From Chengkuizengella sediminis (GTDB taxonomy: Bacteria > Bacillota > Bacilli > Paenibacillales > KCTC-33759), in assembly GCF_010078385.1 (NCBI RefSeq), contig NZ_SIJC01000004.1, forward strand, positions 124,001 to 188,000: a DNA stretch of 64,000 nucleotides. The letters run 5' to 3'. The notes beneath the pieces are model-generated. The model was not told the DNA's origin and made no database searches. It saw only the letters and a program-made list of their open reading frames with translations. Each line of letters starts with the position of its first letter. The first letter of the stretch is position 1. Shown here in pieces: positions 52,966 through 62,425 of this stretch. The position numbers and the translations under genes are program-made.

Positions 52966-54906
52966 CTATGACAAAGCCTTACGAACACTTAATATATATT
53001 TGGACTGATCCAAGGGGTTAATCCCTCTTCTCTCTCTAGTAGCCAAAACCCCTTCTGGACATTCCTGATAGCCTTGAAAATAGGTTGTGATCGTCCCTTT
53101 TCCTTTTGTTAATGAAGCTAGTTCAATGGAATATTCCATCGAAGTAGACAAAGGTATAATTCCTTCCACAATCATTCGATCTTCTTGCTGATTCGGTGAA
53201 TCAAATGTTGCTCTCATCTGAGACAGATCATGAAGAATCTTTCCACCAAACTGTTCAGGTACAGATATTCTAAAGTTCAACATCGGTTCCAACAACTTCG
53301 TACCCGTTTGATCCAATCCATTCATAATTCCCATTGGTGTAGCGACAGCAAAATCCAAAGGGTGTGTATGAACAACATGATGCTCTCCTTCTATTAATGT
53401 GATTTTTAAATCTACTACATTCCATCCGTATAACCCTTGTTCCAATGCTTCAGGAATTCTCCGAGCCACCTCATTCTGATAACGTTCTAACAATTCTTCT
53501 TTTCGTACAACAGAATGATAAGTCACCCCACTCCCTCTCTCGCCTGGTTCAATTTTAAATCGCAATACTGCCCAACAAGGTTTTGGCATCGTATAACGAA
53601 TAAGACCTGCCCCTATTTGTTTTGGTGTCTCCTTGTAAATCACAGACGGCTGTCCAAATTTCACATTTAACTGAAACCGGCTTTTCATTAAACTTGTAAG
53701 GATCTCAAGCTGTATTTTCCCCATCACTTTAATATGAAGTTCTCTATCCTCTTGATGCCACTGTAAATCTAATAGTGGGTCCTCATCAGACAATTCTTGT
53801 AATGCTTTAACAACAGCCGGATATTCCTCTTCTTGTTCCCATTCTACTTTCACTGTTAAGAGTGGTACTGCCATGTGAGGGTGTTCAGGAACAGCTTCAG
53901 CGCTACCTAGTATATCTCCAATTTTCACATGACTCATACCACTGAGTACTGCAATATCTCCAGCGTGAAGTTCTCCCAAATCTTCACTTTTATTTCCTTG
54001 GATTTTTCGAATCTGGGTTACCTTCTCTTCAACACCTTGGGTAACATTATAAATAGAATCCCGATTTTGAATACTACCTTGATACAACCGGACATAAGCC
54101 AGTCTTCCTAACTTTTTGTCTCTATCGATTTTAAATACAATTCCAGATAAAGGAGCATCCTTTAATCCTCCTGGATGAGGAAGATACTCAATCATGGCAT
54201 CCATAAGCTCCTGAATCCCGATTCCTTTATTTGAAGCACCAAATAATACGGGAAATATTTTCCCATTTTTTGATAATAAAGATAAATTCTCCATAAGCTG
54301 TTGGTTTGATATAAGTTTCCCTTCCAAATATTGATTTAAAATCGAATCATCGTGTTCTGAAACGACTTCTACAATTTGATCATATAGAGGTTGTTCATCA
54401 AAAGAATGTTCTACACCTTGAGTGTTTTGAATCGGAACAGCAGCTGTAGATAGTTCATGATGAATATTCTCAATCACTCGATCAGGATCAGCCCCTATCC
54501 GATCTATTTTGTTTATATAAATCAAAGTTGGAATGTTAAGCTTACGAAGAGCTTGCCAAATGACTTCTGTTTGAGGTTGAACACCTTCAACTGCGGATAT
54601 GATAAGTATGGCCCCGTCCATGACTCGTAAGCTTCGCTCCACCTCTGACAAAAAATCAACATGACCTGGAGTATCCACAATATTAATAGCCGTATCTCTC
54701 CATATTAATTCTGTTGTTGCTGCAAGCACAGAAATACCACGTTCTCGTTCAACATCCAACCAATCCGTCTGTGCTGTCCCTGTATCAACACTTCCAAGGG
54801 AGCGAATTTGCCCCCCCTTAAATAACATTTGTTCTGTTGTCGTTGTTTTTCCAGCATCAATATGAGCAAATATACCAATATTTCTTCTATTCAGTAAGTT
54901 TAACAA
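52966..54906 (-). CDS. TetM/TetO-like ribosomal protection GTPase
   Basis: The 646-aa protein is EF-G-like: AHIDAGKTTTTEQML (P-loop), DTPGHVDFLSEVERSLRVMD (switch II), INKIDRIGAD (guanine motif), then EF-G domains II-V. The length equals Tet(M) (639 aa). Members of this family displace tetracycline from the 30S A site; chromosomal homologues in Bacillota may instead help stalled ribosomes or give low-level resistance. Domain IV residues that touch helix 34 cannot be judged by eye. It is convergent with the dismutase gene, with a gap of 10 bases. Confidence 0.9.
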   Translation of the reverse strand: MLNLLNRRNIGIFAHIDAGKTTTTEQMLFKGGQIRSLGSVDTGTAQTDWLDVERERGISVLAATTELIWRDTAINIVDTPGHVDFLSEVERSLRVMDGAILIISAVEGVQPQTEVIWQALRKLNIPTLIYINKIDRIGADPDRVIENIHHELSTAAVPIQNTQGVEHSFDEQPLYDQIVEVVSEHDDSILNQYLEGKLISNQQLMENLSLLSKNGKIFPVLFGASNKGIGIQELMDAMIEYLPHPGGLKDAPLSGIVFKIDRDKKLGRLAYVRLYQGSIQNRDSIYNVTQGVEEKVTQIRKIQGNKSEDLGELHAGDIAVLSGMSHVKIGDILGSAEAVPEHPHMAVPLLTVKVEWEQEEEYPAVVKALQELSDEDPLLDLQWHQEDRELHIKVMGKIQLEILTSLMKSRFQLNVKFGQPSVIYKETPKQIGAGLIRYTMPKPCWAVLRFKIEPGERGSGVTYHSVVRKEELLERYQNEVARRIPEALEQGLYGWNVVDLKITLIEGEHHVVHTHPLDFAVATPMGIMNGLDQTGTKLLEPMLNFRISVPEQFGGKILHDLSQMRATFDSPNQQEDRMIVEGIIPLSTSMEYSIELASLTKGKGTITTYFQGYQECPEGVLATRERRGINPLDQSKYILSVRKALS

Positions 54907-55025
54907 ACCTGAATCACCTATTCTATGAGTCTTTACAATGATATTATTAATTCATATTGTATCATACCGCTACCTTATTCACTGTCTCCTGTTTGATACG
55001 TATTAATGTAAGTAATCGTATAGTT

Positions 55026-56513
55026 CTAAAATGACACTATTGGAACATCCATATCCATTTCACTCACGAGCTGATTCACTATGTGTAATAACTTAAAATC
55101 ATCCCATCTCTTCCCTACACATTGTACTCCTAAGGGCATATTATCTTTATTTAATCCAATAGGCATGGTTACAACTGGATTAGTTAATACATTAAATAAA
55201 TTTGTATAAGCTCCAGTTGCTTGCCAATAGTTCATGGGTTTACCATCTACATACACAGGGTTTTTATAAATCGGTTGATGTCCTATTAGTTTATCTTTTT
55301 TAATATGTGGAAAAGCTGCCGTAACACTGACTGGCAAAATAAACATTTCATATGAATCCATAAACATATCAAATGATGAAATAAGATTCTCCCTCTGTGT
55401 TAAAATTTTCATATAATTTTTAAAGGTAAGAGGCATTAATTTACTAGAAGTTGGATATTTCTTTTGAAGGTTTCTTGTAAAGATATGTTCAATTCCCCTT
55501 AAAATTGATGGTTTGCCTGAATTCAACTCCGCATCAATCATTTTCCCCCATGTTTCCCAAACTTTGTTTGTACTCTCTGGAAACTGCTCTATTTTTACAG
55601 TTTGAATACCGAGCGATTTTAGCTTTTCTACGAATCTATAAATATGATCTTTAACTTCCTTAGCAACAGGAACATCTGAAAGCTGATCCATCCAAGCTAT
55701 TTTTAAATGATTTAAATTTAACTTATCTGGTTTGTTGTTGTTTAGAGGGGGCACTTTCATATCATTTGGATCTGAACCCGTTATTGTGGAAAAAGCTAAA
55801 ATTAAATCATCAATAGACCTTGCCAAAGGACCATAACAAGCGAGGTGTCTTGATGAGCGGTATTCTGGAGGTTTTGACTTATAAGGCATTGGAAAATGTC
55901 CAAATGCTGGTACTGCGTGTTCTGTTGGCTTCAAACTATATACACCACAATAATGAGCAGGTATTCTTAATGAGCCACCTATATCGCTTCCTATATCTAA
56001 GTAACTAAAACAAGAAGCAACTGCTGCCGCTCCACCACCACTACTCCCTCCAGGTGTACGATTCAGATCCCAAGGATTATTTGTTCTTCCATAAATCTCA
56101 TTATCCGTTTGTAAATCCATCAATAGTGGTGGTACATTTGTTTTACCTACAATGATTGCTCCAGCTTCCTTTAAACGACGTACAATGGTAGCATCAAAAT
56201 CAGTAGTATACTCTTTGAATGGGGTAAAACCACTTGTTGTTTTCATACCTTTGATTGCATACGATTCTTTGAATGTAATGGGAACACCATGAAGTGGTCC
56301 TTGAACTAAACCCTTTTTAAGTTCCTCATCCGCTCTTTTTGCATCCATTAAAACTTGATCTAAATCCTTATTCACAACTGCATTTACTTTTGAATCATGT
56401 GTTTGAATCCTTTGGATTAATGCTTTAGTCACCTGCTCTGAAGTCAACTCTCCGTTTCGAATTAATTTCGCAATTTTTGTAGCCGAATAAAACAAAAAAT
56501 CATCTTGTTTCAT
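55026..56513 (-). CDS. Amidase signature family protein
   Basis: The product is about 495 aa. The start is ATG at 56513 (MKQDDFLFYSATKIAKLIRN), with AAGGGAG 8 bases ahead; the frame is open to 56600 but with no RBS. The catalytic triad is Lys in GVPITFKES, the cis-Ser in the glycine-serine stretch TPGGSSGGGAAAVAS and the nucleophile Ser in DIGSDIGGSLRIPAHY. It is related to fatty-acid-amide-hydrolase/GatA-like enzymes and hydrolyses an amide. It is not GatA: no gatC/gatB neighbours and a divergent C-terminus (MNYWQATGAYTNLFNVLTNP). Substrate unknown. Confidence 0.9.
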   Translation of the reverse strand: MKQDDFLFYSATKIAKLIRNGELTSEQVTKALIQRIQTHDSKVNAVVNKDLDQVLMDAKRADEELKKGLVQGPLHGVPITFKESYAIKGMKTTSGFTPFKEYTTDFDATIVRRLKEAGAIIVGKTNVPPLLMDLQTDNEIYGRTNNPWDLNRTPGGSSGGGAAAVASCFSYLDIGSDIGGSLRIPAHYCGVYSLKPTEHAVPAFGHFPMPYKSKPPEYRSSRHLACYGPLARSIDDLILAFSTITGSDPNDMKVPPLNNNKPDKLNLNHLKIAWMDQLSDVPVAKEVKDHIYRFVEKLKSLGIQTVKIEQFPESTNKVWETWGKMIDAELNSGKPSILRGIEHIFTRNLQKKYPTSSKLMPLTFKNYMKILTQRENLISSFDMFMDSYEMFILPVSVTAAFPHIKKDKLIGHQPIYKNPVYVDGKPMNYWQATGAYTNLFNVLTNPVVTMPIGLNKDNMPLGVQCVGKRWDDFKLLHIVNQLVSEMDMDVPIVSF

Positions 56514-56575
56514 GTTCATCTCTCCCTTCATATTTAAGATACAGGGGGAAAGATATAAAAACTTGATGATTAGTG

Positions 56576-57427
56576 CTAAACTCTCTGAACAGGTATACAT
56601 ATTTGAATCACTGGATCTCTACTATCTCCAAAAGAACGATATCTCTCAAAATCATAAGAACTACTTACAACATACTTTGACTTTGATAACCATACCCCAT
56701 AGATATATTCATAAGATAAAGGTAAGTCTTTAGTTGATCCTTTATGTGAAAAAACAATGTACTTACTATTAGGCAAACTCACATCCTTTAAATCTTGATC
56801 ATTTTTGTTATCTAAATAAACGGACTCTACTGCTGCAAGATAGGTGAAGTCGATCTCTATACCAAAAGAATCTGGATATTGTATGACTCCAAAGGCATTA
56901 AAATTCCTTTCATCCTTTGTGGTTATGTTCCCGCGTAGTTTTGACCAGCTTGTTAAAATAGCTTCTCTTGAACCATTTGCAGCCTGATAACCTTTAAGTA
57001 ACAAATTTTCAAATGTTACTTCCTCTATATCTTCTAATAAATTCAAGTTTTTATTTTTAAGATATTGAATATTGATTGGTTTTTTATAAACAAATTCAGT
57101 TGTCATTCCACTTTTTCTAAATTGGTATGGACTCATATTAAATCTTCTTTTAAAAGCCCTTGTAAAAACTTCATGAGAGTCGTATACGAATTCAAAAGCA
57201 ATATCTATTATACTTGTATCATCACTCATTAATTTTTTTGCTGCTTCAGTTAATCGTCGATTCATAATATATTTACCCACAGTTTCCCCAACCACTTGAT
57301 GAAATAGTCTTTGAAAGTGAAACTTGGAATAACCACTTTGTTTACTAATTTGTTCAATTGTTATTTTATTTGTTAAATTATTTTCAATGAAGTTGATTGT
57401 TTTTGAGAGGTTTTCAATATAGTCCAC
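56576..57427 (-). CDS. AraC-family regulator with GyrI-like effector domain
   Basis: The 283-aa protein has a double helix-turn-helix in residues 1-105 (ISKQSGYSKFHFQRLFHQVV; IDIAFEFVYDSHEVFTRAFK; MSPYQFRKS) followed by a GyrI-like/integron-associated effector-binding domain (about 130-283, FNAFGVIQYPDSFG, LPNSKYIVFSHKGSTKDLP, YGVWLSKS). This layout is that of Rob/BltR-like multidrug-sensing regulators. It is immediately upstream of the amidase gene on the same strand (62 bases), so it may control that gene. The ligand is unknown. Confidence 0.92.
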   Translation of the reverse strand: MDYIENLSKTINFIENNLTNKITIEQISKQSGYSKFHFQRLFHQVVGETVGKYIMNRRLTEAAKKLMSDDTSIIDIAFEFVYDSHEVFTRAFKRRFNMSPYQFRKSGMTTEFVYKKPINIQYLKNKNLNLLEDIEEVTFENLLLKGYQAANGSREAILTSWSKLRGNITTKDERNFNAFGVIQYPDSFGIEIDFTYLAAVESVYLDNKNDQDLKDVSLPNSKYIVFSHKGSTKDLPLSYEYIYGVWLSKSKYVVSSSYDFERYRSFGDSRDPVIQICIPVQRV

Positions 57428-57690
57428 AATTCTACCTCTTTTTCTTCAAAAAATAAATCTATCAATATCCATTTTGGATTCAACCCATTATAAAAATAGT
57501 TACTAATTCTAGCAAATAGAAAGTAAAAGATAAATAAATTACCCAATAATATAATTAAATAAATAAATTTATCTAACAAATATTTAAAAATATAAACCAA
57601 GCCCTTCAATTTATGTAGTATCTTGTTAAAATTAAAAATAAAAAGTTCAATAATTGAAATGATTGTTTAAAATAACTTTGTTTATATCTT

Positions 57691-57727
57691 AACAAAAAAA
57701 CACCAGCTCATGAACTGGTGTTTTAAA
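57691..57727 (-). terminator. Terminator after folE
   Basis: The stem AACACCAG/CTGGTGTT with loop TTCATGAG is followed on the minus strand by TTTTTTT, about 20 bases past the folE stop. The 57428-57690 stretch holds no gene I can support. Confidence 0.85.
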
Positions 57728-57744
57728 ATCGTTTATCGCATTTA

Positions 57745-58338
57745 TTAATCTTTTAAAAGAGAGAGACATTCAGCTCTTGATGCTGGGTCTTTTAAAAATG
57801 CGCCACGCATAGCAGAGGTGATAGTTTTACTACCATACTTTTTCACACCTCTAGAACACATACATAAATGTTCTCCTTCTACAATAACCATAACCGCTTG
57901 AGGGTTTAAAACCTCAACCATAATATCTGCAACTTCTGATGTTATACGTTCTTGTACCTGTAACTTACGTGTAACAGCATCCACTAATCGAGCAAATTTA
58001 CTAAGTCCAGCAATTTTTCCATTTGGAATGTAACCAATATGGATTTTTCCGAAAAACGGTGCCATATGGTGCTCACATTGACTGTAATACACAATATCTT
58101 TAACTATGACTAACTCCTCATGATCTTCATCAAAGGTTACGTCTAAGATTTTCCGGGGATCAACGTTGTAACCTGAGAAAATTTCTTCATACATACGTGT
58201 TACGCGAGCAGGAGTATCTAACAATCCTTCTCGTTCTACGTCCTCCCCAATAAGTTTCAAGATTTCTCTGATATGATTTTCTACGACTTCTCTATTATCA
58301 CTTATTAGGTCATTTTTATATTCTTTAAAACCTGCCAT
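57745..58338 (-). CDS. folE: GTP cyclohydrolase I (FolE)
   Basis: The 197-aa enzyme makes 7,8-dihydroneopterin triphosphate from GTP, the first step of folate and queuosine synthesis. Zinc ligands are seen in YYSQCEHHMAPFFGK (C, H) and GEHLCMCSRGVKK (C). Substrate motifs include LSKFARLVDA and RKLQVQERIT. Its N-terminal TPARVTRMYEEIFSGY is typical of type I FolE. It is followed upstream by yneF and queG, a queuosine-pathway gene; all lie on the same strand. RBS AGAGGA precedes the ATG. Confidence 0.97.
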   Translation of the reverse strand: MAGFKEYKNDLISDNREVVENHIREILKLIGEDVEREGLLDTPARVTRMYEEIFSGYNVDPRKILDVTFDEDHEELVIVKDIVYYSQCEHHMAPFFGKIHIGYIPNGKIAGLSKFARLVDAVTRKLQVQERITSEVADIMVEVLNPQAVMVIVEGEHLCMCSRGVKKYGSKTITSAMRGAFLKDPASRAECLSLLKD

Positions 58339-58373
58339 GATAAATTCCTCTTTTCTAAACTCATTACAATTAT

Positions 58374-58583
58374 TTATTTAAATTTTTTATTTTTCATCAT
58401 TTTTTGCATTTGATTCATTTGTTGGTTATTTACATTATAACCCATTTTCTTTGCCATTTCCTTAAGCATATCTGGGTTGTTTTGCATTTTTTCGAGTTGT
58501 TTTCGTAAATAAAATACACCAACAAAAAATCCAATAATAAGACCTACAATAAGGGTCACAATTGGAATGATAACATCTGCCAT
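58374..58583 (-). CDS. yneF: YneF family membrane-anchored small protein
   Basis: The 69-aa protein has a single N-terminal membrane helix (VIIPIVTLIVGLIIGFFVG, then VFYLRKQLEKMQNNPDMLKE) and a Met/Asn/Gln/Lys-rich tail with MGYNVNNQQMNQM. It matches the YneF family in length and in the FYLRKQLEKMQ-NP segment. The function is unknown in all Bacillota; it is thought to be membrane associated. It is in the same direction as folE (35 bases) and queG (87 bases). Confidence 0.92.
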   Translation of the reverse strand: MADVIIPIVTLIVGLIIGFFVGVFYLRKQLEKMQNNPDMLKEMAKKMGYNVNNQQMNQMQKMMKNKKFK

Positions 58584-58670
58584 ATATATTCACCTCTGTC
58601 AAATTAGTTCAATCAAACTCCAATTAACCATAATCAACTTTACTTGATTCATGTGATTTCGTCAAATCCA

Positions 58671-59843
58671 TTATGACTTCGAATTATTAATACGTTGTTC
58701 TGCTTTGGACAGTGATTCCAATACAACTTCGTTCTTTTCTTGAGAAATCCCTTGTTTGATTACTTCAAGCGCTTCATCTGTATTGATTTTACCTAATGAC
58801 CATGCTGCTGCTTCTCTTATCTCTGGTCTCTGGTCTTTGAAAAGGATCTCCTTTAATATAGGAATTGCACTCTGATCTTTAAAAACACCTAACGCAGTAA
58901 TTGCGTTTCGTTGAATGGGTTTTTTTCCTCTCCAAGCAGACGCACTAAATCCGTACTTTTCTTTAAACTCACGATTGCTTAATGATAGTAGTGGTTTTAG
59001 GAGTGGTTTCACAATCTCTGGATCTGGTTGAAGTTCAGTTTGATGAGTGAAATGTTTCGCTTTATTTTTTGGACATACAATCTGACAAGTATCACAACCA
59101 TACAAACGATTACCTATCTTCTCCTTTAACTCGTCACTTACAAAACCTTTTGTTTGCGTTACAAATGATATGCAGCGATTAGAATTTAACTGACCTGGAC
59201 CCACAAGAGCATCTGTAGGACAGGCATCAATACATATCGTGCAATCCCCACACTCCTCTGTTACTTCCTGATCGGGAATAAATGGAATGTTAGTCATCAT
59301 TTCTCCAAGATAGACCCATGAACCGAACTCTGGTGTAATGACAGCGCAGTTTTTACCTACCCAACCTATACCCGCACGCTCCGCCACTGCTCTATCAACT
59401 AAAACCCCTGTATCCACCATACTTTCAAGTCTGACATCAGACACTCTTTCTTTAATAAAATGCTCTAAATTCTTTAACCTTTTTTTTAAAACATGATGGT
59501 AATCTTCGCCCCATGCTGATCTGGAGATCATACCTCTGTAAGAACCTGGCTTTGATTTTGGTGGATCTTTCAACTTTGAAGGATAAGCGATGGCAATCGA
59601 TAAGATAGATTTGGGTTGTTCAAATGTAAGTTTAGGTTCAACTCTTTTATCCAGATCTGGCTCTTCAAAACCAGACTCATATCCTTTTTTACGATGGTTT
59701 AATAAAATTTGTTTTAATTCCAAAAAAGGGTCTGCCGAAGCAAACCCTATTTTATCTATTCCAAGTGAGGATGCAGCTTGTTTAATCTCATCCTTTAAAT
59801 ATTCCCAATCATTTCTTGATGATTTTGCAACTGAATAATTCAA
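58671..59843 (-). CDS. queG: Epoxyqueuosine reductase (QueG)
   Basis: This 390-aa cobalamin- and [4Fe-4S]-dependent enzyme completes queuosine in tRNA wobble positions. Cluster motifs are CGDCTICIDACPTDA and YGCDTCQIVCPKNK, with RCISFVTQTKG between. The N-terminal cobalamin-binding part includes YPSKLKDPPKSKP and DTGVLVDRAVAERAGIGWVG. The C-terminal about 90 residues contain two HEAT-like repeats (EILFKDQRPEIREAAAWSLG), normal for the longer QueG. It lies 6 bases downstream of the RNase HI gene, on the same transcript. Confidence 0.96.
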   Translation of the reverse strand: MNYSVAKSSRNDWEYLKDEIKQAASSLGIDKIGFASADPFLELKQILLNHRKKGYESGFEEPDLDKRVEPKLTFEQPKSILSIAIAYPSKLKDPPKSKPGSYRGMISRSAWGEDYHHVLKKRLKNLEHFIKERVSDVRLESMVDTGVLVDRAVAERAGIGWVGKNCAVITPEFGSWVYLGEMMTNIPFIPDQEVTEECGDCTICIDACPTDALVGPGQLNSNRCISFVTQTKGFVSDELKEKIGNRLYGCDTCQIVCPKNKAKHFTHQTELQPDPEIVKPLLKPLLSLSNREFKEKYGFSASAWRGKKPIQRNAITALGVFKDQSAIPILKEILFKDQRPEIREAAAWSLGKINTDEALEVIKQGISQEKNEVVLESLSKAEQRINNSKS

Positions 59844-59849
59844 AACTTG

Positions 59850-60293
59850 TCACCTCAAAGCTTGCACTTTTGCAGCTTCCACAGCTAAAAAATCACAACG
59901 ATTATTCAACTCGTTATCACTATGGCCCTTTACTTTAATATACTCTACATCATGAATTTTCATCAAATCATCTAAAGCCTTCCATAAATCTTGATTTTCA
60001 ACGGGTTGTTTTTTACTGTTTTTCCAACCGTTTCGTTTCCAATTATGAATCCATCCTTGCCCAAAGCAATTCACGATATACGCAGAATCACTATGTACTT
60101 TCACTTTACAAGGGGATTTTAATTGCTTAATAGACTCAATTACTGCAACCATTTCCATACGATTATTCGTTGTATCTGGCTCTCCACCTGAAATCTCTTT
60201 ACGGTGTTCTCCATATAATAAAATAGCACCCCAACCACCAGGGCCAGGATTGCCAGAACATGCTCCATCTGTATATATTGTAACTTCTTTCAT
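59850..60293 (-). CDS. rnhA: Ribonuclease HI
   Basis: The product is about 147 aa. The start is ATG at 60293 (MKEVTIYTDGACSGNPG), with GGAGGG 7 bases ahead; the frame is open to 60326 without an RBS. Catalytic acids are D in YTDGACSGNPGPGG, E in NNRMEMVAVIES, D in VHSDSAYIVNCF and D in NNRCDFLAVEAA. It degrades RNA in RNA-DNA hybrids. The E. coli-type basic protrusion is present (NWKRNGWKNSKKQP), which makes it an RnhA type rather than the shorter YpdQ type. It is directly followed by queG. Confidence 0.96.
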   Translation of the reverse strand: MKEVTIYTDGACSGNPGPGGWGAILLYGEHRKEISGGEPDTTNNRMEMVAVIESIKQLKSPCKVKVHSDSAYIVNCFGQGWIHNWKRNGWKNSKKQPVENQDLWKALDDLMKIHDVEYIKVKGHSDNELNNRCDFLAVEAAKVQALR

Positions 60294-60475
60294 GTTATAA
60301 CCCTCCGTTTCTAATTGGGTTATCATATAACTAATTCGACCATATCATATATCCCCAAAAATGTGAAGTTAAGTGAATCCTATCACATTATACCTTAAAA
60401 AGTAAAATGGTTCATTAACTGATCCTCGTACCTCTTAAGGTATAAAGTGAAAGCCAAATCATAAGCATACTTAAT

Positions 60476-60844
60476 TCATGAACATACTGCGTCAAATTGA
60501 TGAGATTCCTTATGTTGAATATCATACATCGTGATATTCTTTTCCTTCACTTTTTTTTGTACAAAACGTTCCTTTAATTCAATTACCATTTTCTTTCCAA
60601 CTTCATTTTCTGTGTAGCTCGGATCTTCCGTTAAAATATACTGACCTTGTTTGTTCTTTATGGATCCTATAATAACTCCAACAACCTCACTATCATCTTC
60701 TGCAACAACAACTAGTTCACTGTCATAAGACAGTTGTTTAGAAAAAACCTTAATTGTTTTTTTGTAACATGTATCCGACAATACTTCCTTTAATAAGTTT
60801 GTAACCTTCTCACAATCAGATAGTTGAAAAGAACGTAAATTCAT
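60476..60844 (-). CDS. GNAT-like N-acetyltransferase
   Basis: The product is about 122 aa. The start is ATG at 60844 (MNLRSFQLSDCEKVTNLLKE), with GAAGGGGAG 9 bases ahead. The GNAT N-terminal half is clear (LRSFQLSDCEKVTNLL, ELVVVAEDDSEVVGVIIGS). The acetyl-CoA loop is shortened or degenerate (YTENEVGKKMVIELKER), and the C-terminus ends early with HKESHQFDAVCS. It may be a short GNAT or a slightly truncated one. It is a single gene; the substrate is unknown. Confidence 0.7.
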   Translation of the reverse strand: MNLRSFQLSDCEKVTNLLKEVLSDTCYKKTIKVFSKQLSYDSELVVVAEDDSEVVGVIIGSIKNKQGQYILTEDPSYTENEVGKKMVIELKERFVQKKVKEKNITMYDIQHKESHQFDAVCS

Positions 60845-61126
60845 ATTAAATGACTCCCCTTCATTTTTCATTCATTACATAAAGAATATCATTTATTAAT
60901 GTGAATCTTATTAACAGTGGTTTAAAGAATATTATTTCGAATAAAACAATCTCTGTATATTTATTATATATAAATTTTCGACAAAATTCGTTAAATTCCT
61001 GCAAAATTATTAATATTTTTAAAGTTATCTCTTGTTTTCTCTTGAAAGCGCTTTATTTTAAGCGTTTTCATAATTATGCAGAATAATCTATTTTGTAGGA
61101 GTAAATATTAATGCTGAGGTGATGAA

Positions 61127-61330
61127 ATGTATTTTAATGAAAGAAATTTACAACATCTACAAGACGTTCAACTATCTGATTGGAAAATTGATGAGTTAGA
61201 GTTGCATCATCAAACAATGTGTGATTTATCCCCTTGGTTAAATGCTGAAGGTGTTTCATATCATCATAAAATTATAGATGAAATCAAAAAAAGAGGAGGA
61301 GATACAGGGGACACTAATTTTACTGATTAA
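61127..61330 (+). CDS. Small conserved protein of unknown function
   Basis: The 67-aa acidic protein starts MYFNERNLQHLQDVQLSDWK and continues IDELELHHQTMCDLSPWLN, EGVSYHHKIIDEIKKRG. The RBS GAGGTG lies 5 bases before the ATG. Histidine-rich patches (LHHQT, SYHHK) may bind a metal, but this is speculation. I recall homologues of this length in Paenibacillaceae without a known role. The region ahead has two cre-like half-matches (about 61042 and 61062), but the fit is imperfect. It precedes sodA by 137 bases in the same direction, and sodA appears to have its own promoter. Confidence 0.7.
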   Translation: MYFNERNLQHLQDVQLSDWKIDELELHHQTMCDLSPWLNAEGVSYHHKIIDEIKKRGGDTGDTNFTD

Positions 61331-61403
61331 CGAAACTTCCTACTTTTCATAAATATTGAATATGCTCATTGAGTAAGAAAGACAGACTTTTTAAACATAA
61401 ATG

Positions 61404-61432
61404 TTGATTTATTATCAAAAATAGGTGATAAT
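61404..61432 (+). promoter_or_regulatory. Predicted SigA promoter of sodA
   Basis: The -35 TTGATT (61404-61409) is 17 bases from the -10 GATAAT (61427-61432), about 35 bases before the start. No PerR or Fur box is clear. Confidence 0.6.
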
Positions 61433-61467
61433 ATTGTTTGAATACATATAATGGGAGGTTTTTTAAT

Positions 61468-62079
61468 ATGGCACATCAATTACCAGAATTACCATATGCA
61501 AATAATGCGCTTGAACCACACATTGACGAGCAAACGATGATGATCCATCATGATCGCCATCACGCAACTTATGTAACAAAACTAAACGATGCAATTGCTG
61601 GAAATGCTGAGCTAGAAGGCAAAAGCATTGAAGAACTTATAGCTAACTTAGATCGTGTTCCTGAAAACATCCGCGGGGCTGTTAGAAATAATGGAGGGGG
61701 ACATGCTAATCATTCATTGTTCTGGCAAGTCATTGCACCAAACGCTGGAGGAGCACCTACAGGCGCTTTAGCTGATGCAATTGAAAGTGAACTTGGTGGT
61801 TTGGATAAATTCAAAGAAGCTTTTGCAAATGCAGCTGTAACTCGTTTTGGAAGTGGTTGGGCATGGTTAAGCGTAGATCAAAGTGGAAAGCTTGAAGTAA
61901 GCAGTACTCCTAATCAAGACAACCCGATTATGGAAGGTAAAACACCAATTTTAGGATTAGATGTTTGGGAGCATGCGTATTACTTGAAATATCAAAATAA
62001 ACGCCCTGATTACATCGGTGCATTTTGGAATGTAGTCAACTGGGATGAAGTAGCTAAACGTTACGAAGCTGCTAAATAA
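61468..62079 (+). CDS. sodA: Manganese superoxide dismutase
   Basis: The product is 203 aa. The start is ATG at 61468 ([20 protein letters not shown]), with GGGAGG 8 bases ahead; the frame to 61438 has no RBS. Metal ligands are H in [14 protein letters not shown] in [12 protein letters not shown] and D/H in [12 protein letters not shown]. The [10 protein letters not shown] sequence and the conserved Gly/Gln positions fit the Mn type of Bacillota. It is the second dismutase of the window, after the DUF2935 fusion at 51831, but has a normal single-domain layout. A very long hairpin follows. Confidence 0.97.
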   Translation: MAHQLPELPYANNALEPHIDEQTMMIHHDRHHATYVTKLNDAIAGNAELEGKSIEELIANLDRVPENIRGAVRNNGGGHANHSLFWQVIAPNAGGAPTGALADAIESELGGLDKFKEAFANAAVTRFGSGWAWLSVDQSGKLEVSSTPNQDNPIMEGKTPILGLDVWEHAYYLKYQNKRPDYIGAFWNVVNWDEVAKRYEAAK

Positions 62080-62116
62080 ATCTGACTTAAGTGAAGTAAG
62101 AAATAAATCGTTAATT

Positions 62117-62222
62117 AACCCGCAGAGCTAAATTATGATATGCTCCCCTTTAGGTAGACAGATTAAATATAAAAATCTGGCTACTTATGGGGGAGCATAT
62201 CATTAAGCTTTGTGGGTTTTTG
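62117..62222 (+). terminator. Very long structured hairpin after sodA
   Basis: Arms of about 32 bases pair: AACCCGCAGAGCTAA... and TGATATGCTCCCC against GGGGGAGCATATCA... and TTAAGCTTTGTGGGTT. The inner part again pairs AGGTAG/CTACT and CAGATT/AATCTG. TTTTTGC follows. It functions plausibly as the sodA terminator, but is far larger than needed and could be a structured RNA or small palindromic element. Confidence 0.7.
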
Positions 62223-62263
62223 CTTGTATTTTTCTAATCGTATAAAAATACTTGTTGGCATCA

Positions 62264-62297
62264 AAAAGCTCCTCCCACCATCCTGGGAGAAGCTTTC
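62264..62297 (-). terminator. Terminator of the ABC transporter operon
   Basis: On the minus strand AAAGCTTCTCCCA pairs with TGGGAGGAGCTTT and leads to TTGATG with a short T run. It lies about 130 bases past the ATPase stop. Confidence 0.8.
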
Positions 62298-62425
62298 AAT
62301 AAAAGAAAGGAATGTTTATGACAGTAATCAAAGTACCCTTGTGCAATTATTTCTAATTGCTTAATTTATATTATGTGGTATTTTGCAATTTTGTTCTGGG
62401 CTCTAGCGGATTGTTAAATTGAGTA

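Noticed and set aside
57373..57609. 78-codon minus-strand frame upstream of the AraC-type gene
   Set aside because: It overlaps the AraC start, consists of AT-rich hydrophobic codons and has no clear RBS; likely chance.
58620..58670. Possible preQ1 riboswitch controlling queG
   Set aside because: The gene is 6 bases downstream of rnhA and no preQ1 aptamer-like sequence is present upstream of the operon.
60901..61086. 61-codon plus-strand frame
   Set aside because: AT-rich intergenic sequence, no RBS, composition unlike real proteins.
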